Shown: positions 6,219 to 14,613 of the stretch, one piece after another
How the letters are laid out: every line of letters starts with the position of its first letter
Position numbering within the stretch: position 1 is the stretch's first letter
NCBI GenBank assembly: GCA_003224145.1
Contig: QHYN01000201.1
Span: 1 to 56,763 of the forward strand
Direction: 5' to 3'
Origin: Acidobacteriota bacterium
GTDB lineage: Bacteria; Acidobacteriota; Terriglobia; Acidiferrales; UBA7541
DNA: 56,763 bases
The notes under the pieces: generated by a model
What the model was told of the DNA's origin: nothing
Database searches by the model: none
The model's input: the letters and a program-made list of their open reading frames with translations, nothing else
Made by a program: the position numbers and the translations under genes

Positions 6219-7478
6219 CTACTCCGGTACGATCACGGGTTTTGTTTTGGGTAGCGCGTCGAGCGTGGTCTTGTCCAGGTTCAAATGCGCGGCGACAAGT
6301 TCCGGGGGCGTGTGGGTGAGCCACTCGGAAAGCGCGAGGTCTTGATAGTAGCTGCTCTTAAACATTTCCAGGAATTTCAACTCCGTGTTCCCGGTATTTT
6401 CGATGTAGTGCGGAAGCGCCTTCAGCACGTAGCCGACGTCCCCGGTTTCAAAGTCCATGGTGCGCGCGCGGCCCCCCGTGGCGAACACCGTCATGCGCGC
6501 CTTGCCGCCGATATAGAACTGCCACTCGTCGGCGTTGGGATGCCAGTGCAGTTCGCGCAGCCCGCCGGGACGCAACGTGACCACCGCCGCGGCGATATTC
6601 GCTGCTACCTTGAAGCTGCTCGAATCGATGACCCGGACCTCGCCGCTCTTGGAGCGCTTCGTGGGCGGCTGCTGCATGGTGCGAAAGGCAAAATCAATCG
6701 GGGAAACGCCCAGCGCTCCTGCCGCAATGCGTTGGTCTTCCGCCAGCGGTCCGGGGACCTCGGCCTGAAAAATAAACAGCTCTTTCCTGGGCATCTTTTC
6801 CAGCGCTCCTTGAGAGACGCCGAAATTCTTTGCCATAACGTCGCGCGGCGTGTGCGCCATCCAGTCGGAGAGCAGCACTGTCTCATACTCGGAGAAGTTG
6901 CCATCATCGAACACCAGCAGAAATTCGGTCCCGTCCGGAGCAAGTCCCTGAATCGAATGGGGAATTCCGGGCGGAAAGTACCAGAGATCGCCCTCCTTTA
7001 CGTCGGTAACAAAGCTCTTGCCGTCCGAATCGATGCAAGTGATCCGCGCGGTGCCATACAGCATGTACGCCCACTCCGCTGCCGTATGCCAATGCAGTTC
7101 CCGGACGCCGCCGGCGGTGAGTCGCATGTTCACTCCTGCGAGCGCCTTCGAGACTGCCAGTTCGCGCACCGTCACCTCACGCGACCACCCTCCCTGGTGA
7201 AGCCGCTTGTGAGCGAAAGAGAAGGGATACTTGAAGGTTTGTACCCCGCCCGCGTCCGTCGCCAGCGGGTTGTTCGAGTCCGGGTTTGCGGCGTCTAGAG
7301 CGGCGTTCGTCGGACCCGGGTCGCTTCTGCTTCGATCGGTCTTTGGCTTTTGGGCTGACTCCTGCCCCTGTCCCGCAGCACCCTTTGCCGACAGCATGCC
7401 GGCAGCAGCCAGGGCGGCTGAGCCTACTCCCAGAAACCCTCGCCGTGTCCAACGGTCTTTCTCCGTTCCCTTGGGCAT
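6219..7478 (-). CDS. Exported bicupin, oxalate decarboxylase family
   Basis: A 419-residue protein with a twin-arginine signal (TRRGFLGVGSAALAAAGML, RR at 12-13), so it is probably exported folded. Two cupin domains each carry a complete Mn-binding set: H129, H131, E135, H174 and H311, H313, E318, H357. The N-terminal lid reads FSEYET (195-200), keeping the Ser-Glu pair that in Bacillus OxdC (SENST lid) provides the proton donor distinguishing decarboxylase from oxidase activity; the rest of the lid differs. It probably converts oxalate to formate and CO2. GGAGG precedes the ATG. It stands alone; no formate dehydrogenase or transporter is adjacent. The 300 bases upstream (7479-7780) hold nothing recognisable. 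Confidence 0.88.
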   Translation of the reverse strand: MPKGTEKDRWTRRGFLGVGSAALAAAGMLSAKGAAGQGQESAQKPKTDRSRSDPGPTNAALDAANPDSNNPLATDAGGVQTFKYPFSFAHKRLHQGGWSREVTVRELAVSKALAGVNMRLTAGGVRELHWHTAAEWAYMLYGTARITCIDSDGKSFVTDVKEGDLWYFPPGIPHSIQGLAPDGTEFLLVFDDGNFSEYETVLLSDWMAHTPRDVMAKNFGVSQGALEKMPRKELFIFQAEVPGPLAEDQRIAAGALGVSPIDFAFRTMQQPPTKRSKSGEVRVIDSSSFKVAANIAAAVVTLRPGGLRELHWHPNADEWQFYIGGKARMTVFATGGRARTMDFETGDVGYVLKALPHYIENTGNTELKFLEMFKSSYYQDLALSEWLTHTPPELVAAHLNLDKTTLDALPKTKPVIVPE

Positions 7479-7780
7479 GTTTCACCGCCTCCTGCGGGAG
7501 CAAACCAGCCTTTACTTTTTTCGTGCTTCCCGGTCGCACGATAACCTACACCGAAGCATCTCCGTACACAATCCCCGTTGAGGTGGCTCAATCCACATCT
7601 CCCTTAGAGTTTCCCGCGTGCTTAGCTCCCTTTGCTTACGATGGGCATGGCGCATGCTTCGTGCTCTGAGTCGGCCCAGCGGATTCCCTAGGTGGCAGCG
7701 GACCGGAACACGCAGAAGGGGCACGGAAAAGTCCCTCGAAGAGAGATGAACACTGCTGCGGGGGCGACCGCGTCGCCCTT

Positions 7781-8779
7781 CTACTTCCCCAAATACGTCG
7801 CAATAAACCAGCTATTCCCAAACGGGTCCTTCACGCCAGCCGCTCGATCGCCGTAGGGCTTGTTCGTGGGCGCCTCGACGGAGGTGGCTCCGGCGCGGAG
7901 AGCCTGGGCGTAAAGGGCGTCCGTATCAGGAACATAAATGTGGAGGTAGCAGGGCATCGGCTGAAATTCGCCGTGGGCTTCGTCGATCTCGAGGGTAGCG
8001 TTGCCGATGCGGATGGTGGCGTGGAGGACATGACCCTCGGGCGATTTGTGAACGCCCAAAGCCTCGGCGCTGAAAGCGGACTCGAGGAAGGGAATCATCT
8101 TGTGGGCGTCGCGTAGGTGGAGATAAGGCTGGATGGAACGAAGGCCTTTGGGGCCGGGAGTCCAGCCTTTGGGCGTAGCGATATACCAGCGGTTGCCGAA
8201 TTGGTCTTGGATGGCACCCCAGCGGTCGCCCGAAGGATGGTCGTCGGTCGGTGGGTAGATAGAAGTGGCGCCAGCTTGCAGGGCGCGGGTGTAGGTGGCA
8301 TCGGCGTCGTCGACGTAATGATGAAGAGTAACGGGAGTGGCAGGATATTGGTCGTTTGCGTCGCCCAACTCGATCATGCCGTTACCGACAGCGACCTCAG
8401 CGTGCATGATCGTGCCGTCAGGGGCCGGAACGCGGAGACGTTCAACGCCATTGAAAGCAGCTTTGAGGAATTCGACGAAGCGCGTCCCGCCGGCCACCAG
8501 GATGTACGGCGTGATGGAAGTGAAGCCGGGACGCATGTAATGCAAGGACCTTTCCGGGGATGGTGCTACAGCTTCGTTCATGGATGTTCTCCTTTGCAAG
8601 TCGGACTTCAGGGCGATTCGGAAACTTTCGCGCGGAAGGTCGCGCAAGACCTGGGCAATGGGCACGAGAACAGCAAGGCTGGGGCTAGGGTCTCGCTCTG
8701 GACGCGGCCGCAGCGATACCAGCATGGCCTGTACGGCCTCGTCCACTTGTTCACTGAGGGGGCGCTTAGGCATGGCCAC
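7781..8779 (-). CDS. N-terminal regulatory-looking domain fused to two VOC (glyoxalase/PhnB-like) domains
   Basis: A 332-residue protein. Residues 1-66 (MPKRPLSEQVDEAVQAM ... VLRDLPRESFRIALKSDL) form a helical segment of the kind found at the start of small sigma-associated proteins. Residues about 80-190 and 205-330 are VOC domains, each with a PYI/PYL start, HAEVAVGNGMIELGD or HATIRIGNATLEIDEA strand, and DRWGAIQDQFGNRWYIAT or DRAAGVKDPFGNSWFIAT ending. The gene starts 14 bases inside the upstream sigma gene. A second start, ATG at 8581 (residue 67), has a strong AAAGGAG 7 bases upstream, so a shorter two-VOC protein may also be made. Enzymatic activity is not predictable. Confidence 0.8.
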   Translation of the reverse strand: MAMPKRPLSEQVDEAVQAMLVSLRPRPERDPSPSLAVLVPIAQVLRDLPRESFRIALKSDLQRRTSMNEAVAPSPERSLHYMRPGFTSITPYILVAGGTRFVEFLKAAFNGVERLRVPAPDGTIMHAEVAVGNGMIELGDANDQYPATPVTLHHYVDDADATYTRALQAGATSIYPPTDDHPSGDRWGAIQDQFGNRWYIATPKGWTPGPKGLRSIQPYLHLRDAHKMIPFLESAFSAEALGVHKSPEGHVLHATIRIGNATLEIDEAHGEFQPMPCYLHIYVPDTDALYAQALRAGATSVEAPTNKPYGDRAAGVKDPFGNSWFIATYLGK

Positions 8780-9383
8780 TCTCCATCTGCGCCCGCAAAC
8801 GTTCCAGCGCCCTCAACTGCAATTGCTTGATCGCGCCCTCCGTTTTTCCCAGCCGCCCGGCAATCTCCCGGATGCTCCGCTGGTCGACGAACCGCTGATG
8901 CACCACTTGCCGCTGCGCCTCCGGAAGCTGCCCCACGAGCCGGAACAATCTCGCGTGGTTCTCGATGGCCCGCAGCTCGGAAGGCCGCAAGCCGGGATCG
9001 GCGACCAGCTCTGCCGGATCCTCCGGGGAAGGGAACTCCCGCGCGACGCGCTTGGCTTGATCCACAACGGCATTCGCCGCGATTCGTAGCAGCCACGCCG
9101 CGAACGAAACCCCGCGCCATTCAAATCGCGTCAGGTTAGCGAGCGCTTTGTGAAACACGTCCGAAGTTACATCCTCGGCGGTAGCGCGATCGCGGACCCG
9201 GCTGGCGATGAACGCGTACACGCGCTCAAAATGCATCTCGTAGAGTGCTCCAAATTTCGCCGGATCGGTTTGCGCCGCCTCGACAAGCGCGCGCTCGTCC
9301 GCCTGCTCGGCAGAGCCCGCCTTCTGAAGCGGGCCGCCTTCCGGCAGAGCGGCCTTCCTTCCCGGTCGTTGGGTGGCCTTCAT
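8766..9383 (-). CDS. ECF-type RNA polymerase sigma factor
   Basis: A 205-residue sigma-70 family protein of the two-domain ECF class. After a 30-residue Ala/Gly/Lys-rich N-terminal tail comes region 2 (FGALYEMHFERVYAFIASRVRDRATAEDVTSDVF with the -10 recognition helix WLLRIAANAVVDQAKR) and region 4 (LPEAQRQVVHQRFVDQRSIREIAGRLGKTEGAIKQLQLRAL), the -35-binding helix-turn-helix. It is translationally coupled to the following VOC fusion gene by a 14 base overlap, and that partner's N-terminal domain is the likely regulator. No zinc-binding anti-sigma factor is adjacent. Confidence 0.9.
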   Translation of the reverse strand: MKATQRPGRKAALPEGGPLQKAGSAEQADERALVEAAQTDPAKFGALYEMHFERVYAFIASRVRDRATAEDVTSDVFHKALANLTRFEWRGVSFAAWLLRIAANAVVDQAKRVAREFPSPEDPAELVADPGLRPSELRAIENHARLFRLVGQLPEAQRQVVHQRFVDQRSIREIAGRLGKTEGAIKQLQLRALERLRAQMESGHA

Positions 9384-9541
9384 CGCTCTGTGAATAATAA
9401 CTGCCAGGCGCGCAAAAGGTTACGGTCCAGAATTTACGTCTGTTGGATTACGGGAACGCCCTCGAGCAGTGGTTCATTGGAATTCGACAGTACGCCATCA
9501 GGAAACACGTTAATCACCGTGGCGCGCCGCGGTGCGGGCGT

Positions 9542-9673
9542 GGCGGTGGGATTTGAGAATCTTGAGTTGACCGGTGGGGGAATCGAGTCAAGAATGTTTG
9601 AACTATGACTAGCCATACGGCGCAAAAACTAGCGGACAAAAACTGGCGGTTCTGGGAACGGGGAAGCTCGGCG
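9542..9673 (+). repeat. Direct repeat copy 1: duplicate of the proC 5' end
   Basis: This 132 base stretch matches 12411-12543, which contains the upstream region and first ~23 codons of proC, at about 94 percent by eye. It includes the ATG (9605) and codons for [12 protein letters not shown], after which one A is missing from a run of As, shifting the frame. Past 9673 the sequence is unrelated. The pair brackets a 2.7 kb segment carrying the surface-protein gene. Confidence 0.9.
9605..9673 (+). pseudogene. Frameshifted 5' fragment of proC
   Basis: Begins ATGACTAGCCATAC exactly like proC at 12474, but has five instead of six As after codon 10, so the frame is lost at residue 13. Homology ends at 9673. 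It is a dead remnant left by duplication or integration. Confidence 0.85.
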
Positions 9674-9774
9674 CAAAGCGCCATAACGAAGAGCTGCGCT
9701 AGTAAGAATGGCGACCCGGACAGCGTCGGAGCCGCGGTAGAGAGGAAACGCTAGAAATTACTAGAGATGTACTT

Positions 9775-9788
9775 CTTTAGTACTAAAG
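9775..9788. promoter_or_regulatory. 14 base perfect palindrome, possible operator
   Basis: CTTTAGTACTAAAG (9775-9788) is a perfect palindrome, followed by AGTACT so that TAGTACTAAAGTACT carries two overlapping TAGTACT-type half-sites. It lies about 240 bases upstream of the surface-protein gene. Whether it belongs to that gene's control region is unknown. The rest of 9674-10026 shows no supported gene. Confidence 0.35.
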
Positions 9789-10026
9789 TACTGATAGTCC
9801 TGATGCTCACTCGGGTTTTCCCTGGCTTCTAGAATCAGGTATTCGCCGAGTTGTTGTTTTCCACAACACATTCACCATGCCGACCAGCGTTAACCGGAAG
9901 CGGACCGGGTTCCATCTCAGATTTCTCGGACACCTGGCCGCCCCTGCCCTTCTGGAAGCCGCATATAACCTAAGCATCCATCCTGCCTGAAAAGGGAGAG
10001 TGTAACGCCTGGGTAAGAAGGGACCT

Positions 10027-12234
10027 ATGACGACCAAAGTACGTTTCCACAAGCATTGGCGCGCGGTTGGAATCACTACCCCGCGCCTACTATTTACCAT
10101 CACAACTTTTCTATTGTTGCTCCTGATTGGCACGCGGGTCGCAAATCGCACCACGTTTGCCGGCAACACGGTAGGCAGCTTCGAGATCGACGGAAACCTG
10201 ACCGTCGATCACTTGGTGCCGCCGTCAGAGCCCATAGATTGGGACAGCAGCCCCTTTCCCGCCGCCCTCACCACGTTCACCGACAGGACGGGGCCAACCG
10301 ATGATATTTTCGGCCAGGGCTCCAAAGAGAACGACCAGAGCAGTTGGGTCTGCACCACGGGAAGCGCTCCTCCCAAAGACGACGTCGTAAACGAAATCTC
10401 AGTCAATGGCGCTGCTCCAATAGCCGGCGAGATCGCCTTCCGGTTCTTCCCTGTCAGCGGCGCGCAGAAGCAGTTCCTCTACGCCAACTGGTCGCGCCTA
10501 TCAAACAACGGCGACGCCCATATCGATTACGAGTTCAACCAGGCGGACCCCTCGACGAATCCCGTTCCCGGCTGCCCGCAACTGCCGGTACGTACGCGCG
10601 GCGACTTCCTGATCGCATTTGATACACAGTTTGGGGGTGCCGTCATCGGCGTTAGCGCCTTCACGTGGAACGGCACTACTTTCGTGCCGCTTTCCGTGGG
10701 GAGTAAGGGGATTCTTTGGGACGCCGCGGTAAACACCGCACCCAGCATCACCGGATTAACAGCGACAGGAATCAACCTATTCGGCGAACTGGCCCTCAAT
10801 GTCACCGATACAATCGGAGAAATCGCGTGCAACAAGGTTCTTTTCGTGGCCATGAAGACGCGGGCTTCGACGTCATTGAGTGCGGAACTAAAGGACCGCA
10901 CCAGGATTAAGCCGGTCAATTTCACCATCTTTAATCCTGCAGGTGCGAACGCAAGCGGGAACGCCGCAGCGGCCCAAATCCAAGACAAGCTCCTGGGAAT
11001 CAACCAGACGCTACCGGCCGCCACCCCTGCGACCTGCACACAAGGTGTTTGCAGCTCGCAGTCCGGCACCGGCTCCACGAGCAACAGCAACCAAGTCCTG
11101 AACGTAGCGGTTCCGCCTCCTGGTGGCGCTGTCCTGAAGGCCAACGTGCTCAGCGCTTCGAGCACGAGCACGGTTGACCCGACAACGAACACGGCGACCG
11201 ATACCGGCATTGCCGAAACGGCCGGAGTCAACCTCGTGGGTGGATTGGTCACTGCAGACGTGGTGCGGGCAGTGGCTACTGCACAAGCCTCTGCTTTCAA
11301 CTCTTCGTTCAGTTCAGCGGGATCGGCCTTCAAGAACCTCGTCGTTAACGGCACCCCGATGAATAACGTCAACCCGAACACAACGATAGACCTGCCCGCG
11401 GCCCAGTTCGGAGCTGGCAGTTTTGTCAAGCTCTTCGAGGAGATAGGGTCTAGTTCGCAGCCTCCATCCGGCCAGCTCGCTGGCGGCACCTTCGCCGCCG
11501 ATCTAACGGTCAACATGATCAGGGTTCACATTACTGGCCTAGCGCTGATCGGCGATGCCATCGATGTGGTGGTCTCGCATGCCCAAGCGCACGCCGACTT
11601 CCCACAGCCCGCTGGATGTCCCTCGTTGGTCGGAACGGTGAGCGGAAATGCCACGATCGTCAATGAGCAGACCAATCCGTCACAACTACCCGTGGTAGTT
11701 GGCTTCGTGAGCATTCCGCCGCAGGGCGGACATGATCATCAGGACTTAGACCAGCTATCTACCTCGTTGGTGAACGGCGGAACCTCGGTGAGCGACAGTG
11801 CTGGTACCATTCTCGCCTCCAGCAGCAACTCGTCGAGTTTTGCCAAGGCGCAAAATGTTTGCGTACTCCCGGTGAGCGGTTCGTGCACGGTGCTCGCCAG
11901 CGCAATCATTTCGCAAGCCAACAGCTCCTCGGGTGGCGGAAAATCTTCATCCGACGCGAAGGGCACTAGTCTGCTTGGACTCTCAGTCGGAGGCATGTCG
12001 GTGAGCGACAATCCTCCGCCCAACACGACTATCCTGGTGCCCGGGATCGGCTCGGTCACCCTCAACGAGCAGACCTGCGATGGCGGAGGCGCTCCACCAT
12101 GCGCTGGCACCACCAGCAGCGGTATACGAGTACGTGCAATCCATGTGATCGTTGACAACCCGAATGCTTTGGGCGTTCCTCAAGGCGCGGATGTCATCGT
12201 GGGCGAGGCGCACGCCGACTCGTCTCACCCGTGA
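10027..12234 (+). CDS. Large secreted protein with a choice-of-anchor P-like C-terminal half
   Basis: A 735-residue protein with an N-terminal signal or anchor segment (LLFTITTFLLLLLIGTRVA). Residues about 45-300 form a beta-rich domain (FEIDGNLTVDHLVPP, GDFLIAFDTQFGGAVIGVSAFTWNG). Residues about 350-560 contain repeated small-residue beta segments (VGGLVTADVVRAVATAQA; GGTFAADLTVNMIRVHITG) typical of the choice-of-anchor P family of surface proteins, and a similar block follows to the end (SVGGMSVSDNP; GIRVRAIHVIVDN; GADVIVGEAHAD). It is rich in Ser, Thr, Asn and Gly and low in Lys, as secreted proteins often are. No enzymatic motif was seen. A strong terminator follows. The gene sits between the two direct repeats and may be a recent insertion. 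Confidence 0.75.
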   Translation: MTTKVRFHKHWRAVGITTPRLLFTITTFLLLLLIGTRVANRTTFAGNTVGSFEIDGNLTVDHLVPPSEPIDWDSSPFPAALTTFTDRTGPTDDIFGQGSKENDQSSWVCTTGSAPPKDDVVNEISVNGAAPIAGEIAFRFFPVSGAQKQFLYANWSRLSNNGDAHIDYEFNQADPSTNPVPGCPQLPVRTRGDFLIAFDTQFGGAVIGVSAFTWNGTTFVPLSVGSKGILWDAAVNTAPSITGLTATGINLFGELALNVTDTIGEIACNKVLFVAMKTRASTSLSAELKDRTRIKPVNFTIFNPAGANASGNAAAAQIQDKLLGINQTLPAATPATCTQGVCSSQSGTGSTSNSNQVLNVAVPPPGGAVLKANVLSASSTSTVDPTTNTATDTGIAETAGVNLVGGLVTADVVRAVATAQASAFNSSFSSAGSAFKNLVVNGTPMNNVNPNTTIDLPAAQFGAGSFVKLFEEIGSSSQPPSGQLAGGTFAADLTVNMIRVHITGLALIGDAIDVVVSHAQAHADFPQPAGCPSLVGTVSGNATIVNEQTNPSQLPVVVGFVSIPPQGGHDHQDLDQLSTSLVNGGTSVSDSAGTILASSSNSSSFAKAQNVCVLPVSGSCTVLASAIISQANSSSGGGKSSSDAKGTSLLGLSVGGMSVSDNPPPNTTILVPGIGSVTLNEQTCDGGGAPPCAGTTSSGIRVRAIHVIVDNPNALGVPQGADVIVGEAHADSSHP

Positions 12235-12253
12235 CAACCTCTAAACGGACGAA

Positions 12254-12288
12254 GAGAGCCCGGCACGAAGCTGGGCTCTCTTTTTTTT
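12254..12288 (+). terminator. Rho-independent terminator after the surface-protein gene
   Basis: GAGAGCCCGGC (12254-12264) pairs with GCTGGGCTCTC (12270-12280), one G-U pair, loop ACGAA, followed by eight Ts (12281-12288). It is 20 bases downstream of the stop codon and separates this gene from proC. Confidence 0.92.
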
Positions 12289-12410
12289 GGCCAAGGCAGG
12301 TGGACGAGACGCCGTTGATTCAGAGACTAGCAGCGGGCAGATTTGAGGCGCAATCATCTGAAAGCGGCCTTTCCTTCGTGCCTCCGATTGATCCCGGCAG
12401 CCGCGGGCCG

Positions 12411-12543
12411 GGCGGCGGGATTTGAGAATCTTGGGTTGACCGATGGGGGAATCGAGTCAAGAATGTTTGGACTATGACTAGCCATACAGCGCAAAAACTA
12501 GCGGACAAAAAACTGGCGGTTTTGGGAACGGGGAAGCTCGGCG
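12411..12543 (+). repeat. Direct repeat copy 2: proC upstream region and 5' end
   Basis: The intact partner of 9542-9673. It starts about 63 bases before the proC ATG and runs to codon 23. The functional gene lies on this copy. Differences from copy 1 are a few substitutions and one A. Confidence 0.9.
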
Positions 12544-13313
12544 GGATACTGCTGCGGGCTTACTTGAAGCAGGAGCTGTTCCCGCCGAAACGGGTGACGG
12601 CGACGGTGAAGCACAGCGAGAAGGCCGCGGCGCTCGGGAAAGAGCTGGGCGTGGCGGTGACGACGGAGAACCGCAAGGCGGTGCACGGCGCGGACATCGT
12701 GTTGCTGTGCGTCAAGCCGCAAGTGGTGAGCGAGGTCTTGAAGGAGATCGCGCCGGAACTACATGAGAAGACACTGGTGATCTCCGTGGCGGCTTCCGTG
12801 CCGACGAATTACATCGAGCAACACCTCGGCGGAAAAATTCCCGTGGTGCGCGTGATGCCCAACACGCCTGCGACGGTGGGATGCGGCATGACAGGGATTT
12901 GCCGCGGCGCGCATGCCGGGGCGGAGCATCTGGAGATGGCGCGCGCCATGTTCAATGCCGTGGGGCGCACGGTGGTCGTCGACGAGAAAAATATGGACGC
13001 GGTGACGGGGCTTTCCGCGAGCGGCCCGGCGTTTGCGTACATTATTCTGGAATCGCTCGCGGAGGCGGGAGTCAAAGTGGGCCTGCCGCGGGACATAGCG
13101 ACCTTGCTGGCGGCGCAGACGATGAAGGGTGCGGCAAGCGTGGTGCTGGAGACGGGCGACCATCCCGCGCTGCTGAAGGACGCGGTGACTACACCGGCGG
13201 GCTGCACCATCGATGGAATTCTGGAATTGGAAGAAGGGAAGCTGCGCGTGACGCTCATTAAGGCTGTGGTGAAGGCCACCAGCCGCGCGGGCGAATTGCT
13301 CTTCGAGAAGTAA
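12474..13313 (+). CDS. proC: Pyrroline-5-carboxylate reductase
   Basis: A 279-residue NAD(P)-dependent enzyme that makes the last step of proline synthesis, reducing 1-pyrroline-5-carboxylate to L-proline. The N-terminal Rossmann motif (LAVLGTGKLGGILL), VLLCVKPQ, VVRVMPNTPATVGCG and the C-terminal dimerisation/active-site motif (GLSASGPAFAYIILESLAEAG ... LLKDAVTTPAGCTIDGI) are all present. Length is normal. The gene is 51 bases upstream of nuoA on the same strand with no terminator visible between them. Confidence 0.95.
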   Translation: MTSHTAQKLADKKLAVLGTGKLGGILLRAYLKQELFPPKRVTATVKHSEKAAALGKELGVAVTTENRKAVHGADIVLLCVKPQVVSEVLKEIAPELHEKTLVISVAASVPTNYIEQHLGGKIPVVRVMPNTPATVGCGMTGICRGAHAGAEHLEMARAMFNAVGRTVVVDEKNMDAVTGLSASGPAFAYIILESLAEAGVKVGLPRDIATLLAAQTMKGAASVVLETGDHPALLKDAVTTPAGCTIDGILELEEGKLRVTLIKAVVKATSRAGELLFEK

Positions 13314-13364
13314 CACACTCCTAAGAATCGAAATTAGTGATACGATGCTGCGCGTGAGGGGGAC

Positions 13365-13739
13365 ATGCCCGGAGCATACCTACCCGTTTTGATCTACGCC
13401 GTGCTGGTGATTGCGTTTCCGGCGGTGACGCTCATCCTGGCGAAGTATATCCGGCCGACGTCAACGTCATACGGGGCGAAGCTGAAACCCTACGAGTGCG
13501 GGATTGCGCCGGAAGGCGGCTCCAGGGGGCGGTACTCGGTGCGGTTTTACATCATTGCCATGTTGTTCGTGATATTTGACGTGGAAACGATGTTTCTCAT
13601 TCCGTGGGCCATCTTGTACCGAGGTTGGGTCGCGGCGCACACGGGGCTGTTTGCGCTGGTTTCGATGTTCGTCTTCCTGGGGATCTTGCTCGTCGGGTAC
13701 GTGTGGCTGTACAAGAAGGGCGCGCTGGAGTGGGCGTGA
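13365..13739 (+). CDS. nuoA: Complex I subunit NuoA (left cluster)
   Basis: A 124-residue three-helix membrane subunit of NADH-quinone oxidoreductase. The conserved loop KPYECGIAPEGG (with the family Cys) and VRFYIIAMLFVIFDVETMFLIPWA, including the acidic residues of helix 2, are present. It sits in the quinone/E-channel region next to NuoH. Ribosome site AGGGGG is close before the ATG. It begins the left cluster. No nuoB gene follows: the 191 bases to nuoC contain no reading frame with the NuoB cysteine motif. Confidence 0.95.
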   Translation: MPGAYLPVLIYAVLVIAFPAVTLILAKYIRPTSTSYGAKLKPYECGIAPEGGSRGRYSVRFYIIAMLFVIFDVETMFLIPWAILYRGWVAAHTGLFALVSMFVFLGILLVGYVWLYKKGALEWA

Positions 13740-13930
13740 TTTGCAAGATTCAATTTGCTTCCACACGCTACCTTTCGAATCCGAAGCTCTTGTGATAGGT
13801 TTTCTGCATGTGTTAGAAACGCGGCGTCTGCAATCACATTGTTGGGTACCGTTTTGTTGGGATCGGAGAGCGATTGTTTTTGCACTCCGGCCGCAGAGGG
13901 TGTGACCGCGGCGCATATTGCACAGGGTCC

Positions 13931-14608
13931 ATGGCCGACGAGCCCAAGGAACAACAACCTTCTGCCCCACCCGCGGGCGAAAAGCCCGCAAGCAGCCCGT
14001 CTTCCGCGTCAGCTCCCCCCGCCAAACCCGCCGCCCCGCCGCCACCGCCGGGCGGCGTACCGGCAAAACCCGCAGCACCTGCGCCTCCCAAGCCGCCTGT
14101 AGTGCTGCAAACACCGCTGAACAATGAACTGGTCGAACGAGTTCGCGCCAAGTTCGGCCCGGCACTTGTGGAAGCCACCGAGGACCGCAAACAAGCAATA
14201 CTCACAGTGGAATGCGCGCGGCTGGCGGAGATTGCGCTTTATTTCCGCGATGAAGAAAAGTTCGACCTGCTCTCCGATTTGACGGCGGTGGATTGGCCGA
14301 AGCGCGAAAAACGGTTCGATGTGGTGCTCAATCTTTATTCTTTTGCGAAAAATGAGCGCTTGCGCGTGAAAGCGCGGGCGGGCGATGGGGAAGAAGTGCC
14401 TAGCCTGCACGGAGTGTGGCCCACGGCAAATTGGCTGGAGCGCGAGGCGTTTGACATGTTCGGGATTGTCTTCGCCGGGCATCCGGACTTGCGGCGCATT
14501 TTGCTGCCCGACGAGTGGAAAGGGTATCCGCTACGGAAGGACTACGACATCATCGAGCAGGACACCGCGTGGGTGAAAGAAAACCTGGGGATCGAGAGCG
14601 GGCAATAA
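13931..14608 (+). CDS. nuoC: Complex I subunit NuoC (left cluster) with Pro/Ala-rich N-terminal extension
   Basis: A 225-residue protein. Residues 1-60 are a low-complexity Pro/Ala/Lys tail ([15 protein letters not shown] and following), not part of the usual subunit. The 30 kDa-subunit domain follows: [28 protein letters not shown], then the signature [43 protein letters not shown]. NuoC packs against NuoD in the peripheral arm. The ATG at 13931 is used; an upstream in-frame start would add 19 unlikely residues. The right-cluster NuoC lacks the tail. Confidence 0.93.
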   Translation: MADEPKEQQPSAPPAGEKPASSPSSASAPPAKPAAPPPPPGGVPAKPAAPAPPKPPVVLQTPLNNELVERVRAKFGPALVEATEDRKQAILTVECARLAEIALYFRDEEKFDLLSDLTAVDWPKREKRFDVVLNLYSFAKNERLRVKARAGDGEEVPSLHGVWPTANWLEREAFDMFGIVFAGHPDLRRILLPDEWKGYPLRKDYDIIEQDTAWVKENLGIESGQ

Positions 14609-14613
14609 CGAGC

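Noticed and set aside
6285-7298. 337-residue frame antisense to the oxalate decarboxylase gene
   Set aside because: The bicupin frame carries all metal ligands; the antisense is shadow.
10527-11516. 329-residue antisense frame in the surface-protein gene
   Set aside because: The plus strand frame has signal peptide, family-like domain and terminator; the antisense has none of these.
13740-13930. Possible nuoB between nuoA and nuoC
   Set aside because: At 191 bases it is too short for NuoB (about 160-180 residues), and no frame shows the Cys-Cys motif.
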